Source of the DNA: Candidatus Hydrothermarchaeota archaeon
Lineage (GTDB): Archaea > Hydrothermarchaeota > Hydrothermarchaeia > Hydrothermarchaeales > BMS3B
Direction: 5' to 3'
DNA: 7,189 nt
Assembly (NCBI GenBank): GCA_015521945.1
Contig: WANG01000052.1
Coordinates: forward strand, 1 to 7,189
In this document: positions 4,989-7,189 of the stretch, piece by piece
Layout: every line of letters starts with the position of its first letter
How positions within the stretch are numbered: position 1 is the first letter of the stretch
Notes under the pieces: generated by a model
What the model was told of the DNA's origin: nothing
What the model saw: the letters and a program-made list of their open reading frames with translations, nothing else
Database searches by the model: none
Made by a program: the position numbers and the translations under genes

Positions 4989-5928
4989 ATATTTCCACAC
5001 GGCAGCTTTCCGCAGGCTCAAAGAGCTCTGAGAACTCCCTGTAGTCCTCAAGGTACTCATCCCTGCTCTCAACCCGCATCTCGCCCCCGTACTTCTCCAG
5101 GGCTCTGCGCACCCCCTCGCACTCCTGCCTGCACCCCACGCATCCGAGAGCCATGCACCTGTACACCGCATCTGGATCCTTATCTGAGAGGCAGTACGCC
5201 GGCATCCTGGGCAGCCCCAGCTTAGTGCAGGTGTCGTGGTACACATCCTCAAAGTCCCGGCTCCAGTGCTCCCTCCTGAACATGCTCTCTCTGGTCTCAG
5301 GATGCACCAAGTGCACTCCACCTGAGCTGTGCCCCGTGCCGAAGCTCGCCATCACCTCTACTCTCCCTCCAGCCACGGGCGAGAGCTGCCAGTAGCTCGC
5401 CAGCTGGCAGTTGAAGTACTTGGACTCAATGCCGGAAAGCAGGGCAAACTCCTCCTCAGTGGTGCCCACCACTGGAATCTCAAACACCACCCTCAGCTTC
5501 TCAAGCTCCCTCAGCCTGCTGAAGCACTCGGGAACCCCCTTCCTCCCCAGGTAGTGCCCGTTTGTCCTGCACACCACCAGCACCTCATCCTCTGCGAGCC
5601 TGTCAAGCTCCAGGATGGTGTCAACCACCTCCTCAGACCTCTGCCTGTCGGGAAGGGGCTCTCCGCCGGTGAGCAGCAGGCACTCTGCCTCCGGGTGCTC
5701 CCTCAGGAAGGCGAGCATGCGCTCCGCCAGAGCCGTGCTCTCCACCTCAACCCTCCCCTCCTCGTCCATGCAGAACTCCACGCCTCCGAAGCTGCCGCTG
5801 TAGCTCCACCTCTGAGCGGGGCAGAAGGGGCAGCGGTAGTTGCACCCGTAGAAGCGCACCGCCCCTGCTCTGAGACCGAGCCACCTCACACCCGCAACCT
5901 CACCCTTCTCATCCACGTATATCTCCAC
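4987..5928 (-). CDS. Radical SAM protein with C-terminal cysteine cluster, function unknown
   Basis: This 313-residue protein has the radical SAM cluster motif CX3CX2C at C29/C33/C36 (GCNYRCPFC). A TGGEPL motif (87-92) contacts S-adenosylmethionine, as in pyruvate formate-lyase-activase-like members. A second set of cysteines near the C-terminus (C234, C246, C258, C263, C266, C270; ending CMALGCVGCRQEC) could hold an auxiliary [4Fe-4S] cluster. I do not recognise the subfamily or substrate. The start is a GTG. The first candidate (5935-5937) lies inside the Shine-Dalgarno stretch GAGGTGG; the GTG at 5926-5928, six bases after GAGGTG, fits the spacing seen in the other genes here, so the shorter form is preferred and the longer would add only three residues. 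The gene follows the DUF1015 gene by 27 bases, so the two are probably co-transcribed, and converges on the heme lipoprotein gene. Confidence 0.82.
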   Translation of the reverse strand: MEIYVDEKGEVAGVRWLGLRAGAVRFYGCNYRCPFCPAQRWSYSGSFGGVEFCMDEEGRVEVESTALAERMLAFLREHPEAECLLLTGGEPLPDRQRSEEVVDTILELDRLAEDEVLVVCRTNGHYLGRKGVPECFSRLRELEKLRVVFEIPVVGTTEEEFALLSGIESKYFNCQLASYWQLSPVAGGRVEVMASFGTGHSSGGVHLVHPETRESMFRREHWSRDFEDVYHDTCTKLGLPRMPAYCLSDKDPDAVYRCMALGCVGCRQECEGVRRALEKYGGEMRVESRDEYLEDYREFSELFEPAESCRVEI

Positions 5929-5955
5929 CGTTCCCACCTCTCCGGCATTCTCATC

Positions 5956-7170
5956 CTACCACTCCTCAAGCTCGTACATCACCAGCCCCGTGAGGGGCTT
6001 GGGGTAGAAGTAGGTCGCCTTGCCCGGCATCCTCTCCCCCTCCTCCGCCACCCTGCAGACCTCCTGCACCGTCGTGGGGTTGAGGAAGAACACCGCATCA
6101 AACTCACGCCTCTCAACGAGCCTCACGCACTCCTCCTCGCTCACGCTGTAGCTGGTGTTGTGCTCGTCGCTCTCAAACCCGAGAATCCTGGAGAAGACTA
6201 AGGAGTGGAGCACGCTCACCGGGAGGCGGCGAACCGCCGGGGAGCGGTCCCCCAGGAGCTCGTCCATGACGGAGTAGTCCTTCAGGGTGAGCAGGTGGTA
6301 CCCCTCGCCGGCGTAGAAGCCCGTGTTCCGCCTGCTGGAGTAAAGAGCCTCCAAGAACTCCTCAAGCTCCTCAAAGCTCTCGTGCTCAAAGTGCTCCTCA
6401 GCCCTGCTCAGGAGCTCATCCTGGGAGAAGGGGTGCCTGACCAGCCTGTGGGCGGGCAGTATGCTCACCCCTGGGTCGGAGGTGCTCACCATGTACGCGG
6501 GGACGTAGTGGTGGGGCTCATCCCCCCTTCCCCCCCTCTCGGCGGCGTAGCTCAGGGCGGTCTCGTAGCGGTGGTGCCCGTCGGCTATGAACAGCCTGCT
6601 CCCCTTCATAGCCTCTGCAATTTCCGCTATCTCATCCTGCTCCTCAAGCCTCCACAGCCTGTGCCTTACCCCCATCGCCTCAAAGTCGGCGATGGGCTCT
6701 GCAGAGCCCGTGCTGAAGGGCTCAAGCTCGTGCAGCATGTAGATGGGGCTGAAGACCGCCCCCGTGTGCCTCATCAGCATCAGCCTGTCCCTCTTCGGCT
6801 CCCTGAGAGTCCGCTCGTGCGGCAGAACCTCGCCCCTGGTGTACTCGCTCAGCCGCACGCTGGCTATTATCCCCGAGAGGCTCTTCCTCCTGGAGCGGAG
6901 GGTGTACTCCTGGGTGTAGAAGTAGATGCAGGGCTCCGCATCCCTCACCAGCACACCCCTCTGCTTCCACTCTCTGTACAGCTCAGCCGCACGCCTGTAC
7001 CTGCGCTCTCCCGCCTCCGGGTTCAGGTCAAGCCACACCACGTTGTTGGGGTGAGCCGAGTAGTAGCGCTGCAGCTCCTCCTCGGAGATTACGTCGTAGG
7101 GAGGCGCCACAACCCTGGATAGCTCCTCAACCGAGTACCTGACACCTCTGAAGGGCCTTACCTCAACCAT
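5956..7170 (-). CDS. DUF1015 family protein
   Basis: This is a full-length 404-residue member of a conserved family of unknown function. Typical signatures are PFRGVRYS at the N-terminus, VVAPPYDVIS (20-29), LPHERTL (116-122), a central IADGHHRYETAL (195-206), and a C-terminal region with MPGKATYFYPKPLTGL (near 381-396). DGHHRY resembles the GxHR-type motif of the ParB/sulfiredoxin/serine-kinase fold, where it helps bind nucleotide phosphates; for this family that is a suggestion only. No signal peptide or membrane segment is seen. ATG 7168-7170 is preceded by GGTGAGGT, a Shine-Dalgarno match. It is the first gene of a likely two-gene unit with the radical SAM gene. DUF1015 genes often sit near amino-acid metabolism genes in anaerobes (recalled, not checked), but no such gene is visible here. 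Confidence 0.85.
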   Translation of the reverse strand: MVEVRPFRGVRYSVEELSRVVAPPYDVISEEELQRYYSAHPNNVVWLDLNPEAGERRYRRAAELYREWKQRGVLVRDAEPCIYFYTQEYTLRSRRKSLSGIIASVRLSEYTRGEVLPHERTLREPKRDRLMLMRHTGAVFSPIYMLHELEPFSTGSAEPIADFEAMGVRHRLWRLEEQDEIAEIAEAMKGSRLFIADGHHRYETALSYAAERGGRGDEPHHYVPAYMVSTSDPGVSILPAHRLVRHPFSQDELLSRAEEHFEHESFEELEEFLEALYSSRRNTGFYAGEGYHLLTLKDYSVMDELLGDRSPAVRRLPVSVLHSLVFSRILGFESDEHNTSYSVSEEECVRLVERREFDAVFFLNPTTVQEVCRVAEEGERMPGKATYFYPKPLTGLVMYELEEW

Positions 7171-7172
7171 AC

Positions 7173-7180
7173 CTCACCCT
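7173..7180 (-). promoter_or_regulatory. Ribosome binding site of the DUF1015 gene
   Basis: Read on the minus strand, the bases before ATG 7170 are GGGTGAGGT. GGTGA is complementary to the archaeal 16S 3' end and lies about three bases before the start codon. No other in-frame start with a better site is visible before the window ends, so the start is accepted, although an upstream one outside the window cannot be fully excluded. Confidence 0.5.
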
Positions 7181-7189
7181 GGGTGGCAG

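Noticed and set aside
5329..7122. Two long + strand open frames opposite the radical SAM and DUF1015 genes
   Set aside because: The minus-strand products have family motifs (CX3CX2C, TGGEP, DGHHRY), ribosome binding sites and full length. The + strand frames have none and are antisense shadows.

Overview
The window reads as a piece of a GC-rich anaerobic, probably thermophilic archaeal genome, most likely euryarchaeal and possibly Archaeoglobi-like. Supporting signs are TATA-like boxes about 25 bases before leaderless or short-leader starts, strong AGGAGGT/GAGGTGG ribosome binding sites, heavy use of AGG/AGA and ATA codons, H/ACA guide RNA hairpins with kink-turns, and a DsrMK/Hme-type membrane redox module. 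The exact lineage is inference.

Layout on the + strand. (1) The 3' end of a probable cell-surface protein (2-400). (2) A 346-base stretch without a protein gene (401-746). It is not empty: it folds into three consecutive H/ACA guide RNA hairpins (454-691), each with a paired lower stem, an internal pocket, an upper stem, an apical kink-turn or kink-turn-like element, and an ACA 15-16 bases after the upper stem. (3) A complete ketopantoate reductase gene (747-1712), apparently leaderless. (4) An AT-rich promoter followed by a tightly coupled four-gene operon (1834-4971). It encodes a diheme cytochrome b of the NarI/DsrM type, a DsrK/HmeD-type iron-sulfur protein, a thioredoxin-fold protein lacking both active-site cysteines, and a small lipoprotein with two CXXCH heme-c motifs (DsrJ/HmeE-like). 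Neighbouring genes overlap by ATGA or nearly so.

On the - strand, converging on the operon, lie a DUF1015 protein (5956-7170) and, 27 bases downstream of it, a radical SAM protein with an extra C-terminal cysteine cluster (4987-5928). They look like one transcription unit whose promoter is outside the window.

The operon most likely carries electrons between a membrane quinol pool and/or an extracytoplasmic heme protein and a cytoplasmic heterodisulfide-reductase-like active site, as in DsrMKJOP of sulfur-metabolising prokaryotes and Hme of Archaeoglobus. The DsrO and DsrP partners are not next to it. The most unusual items are a recently duplicated C2H2-type zinc-finger module fused to the C-terminus of the DsrK-like protein, the cysteine-less thioredoxin embedded in the operon, an Asp replacing the last cysteine of the DsrK CCG motif, the triple H/ACA RNA, and stop codons placed in the loops of 3'-end hairpins at all three + strand gene or operon ends.
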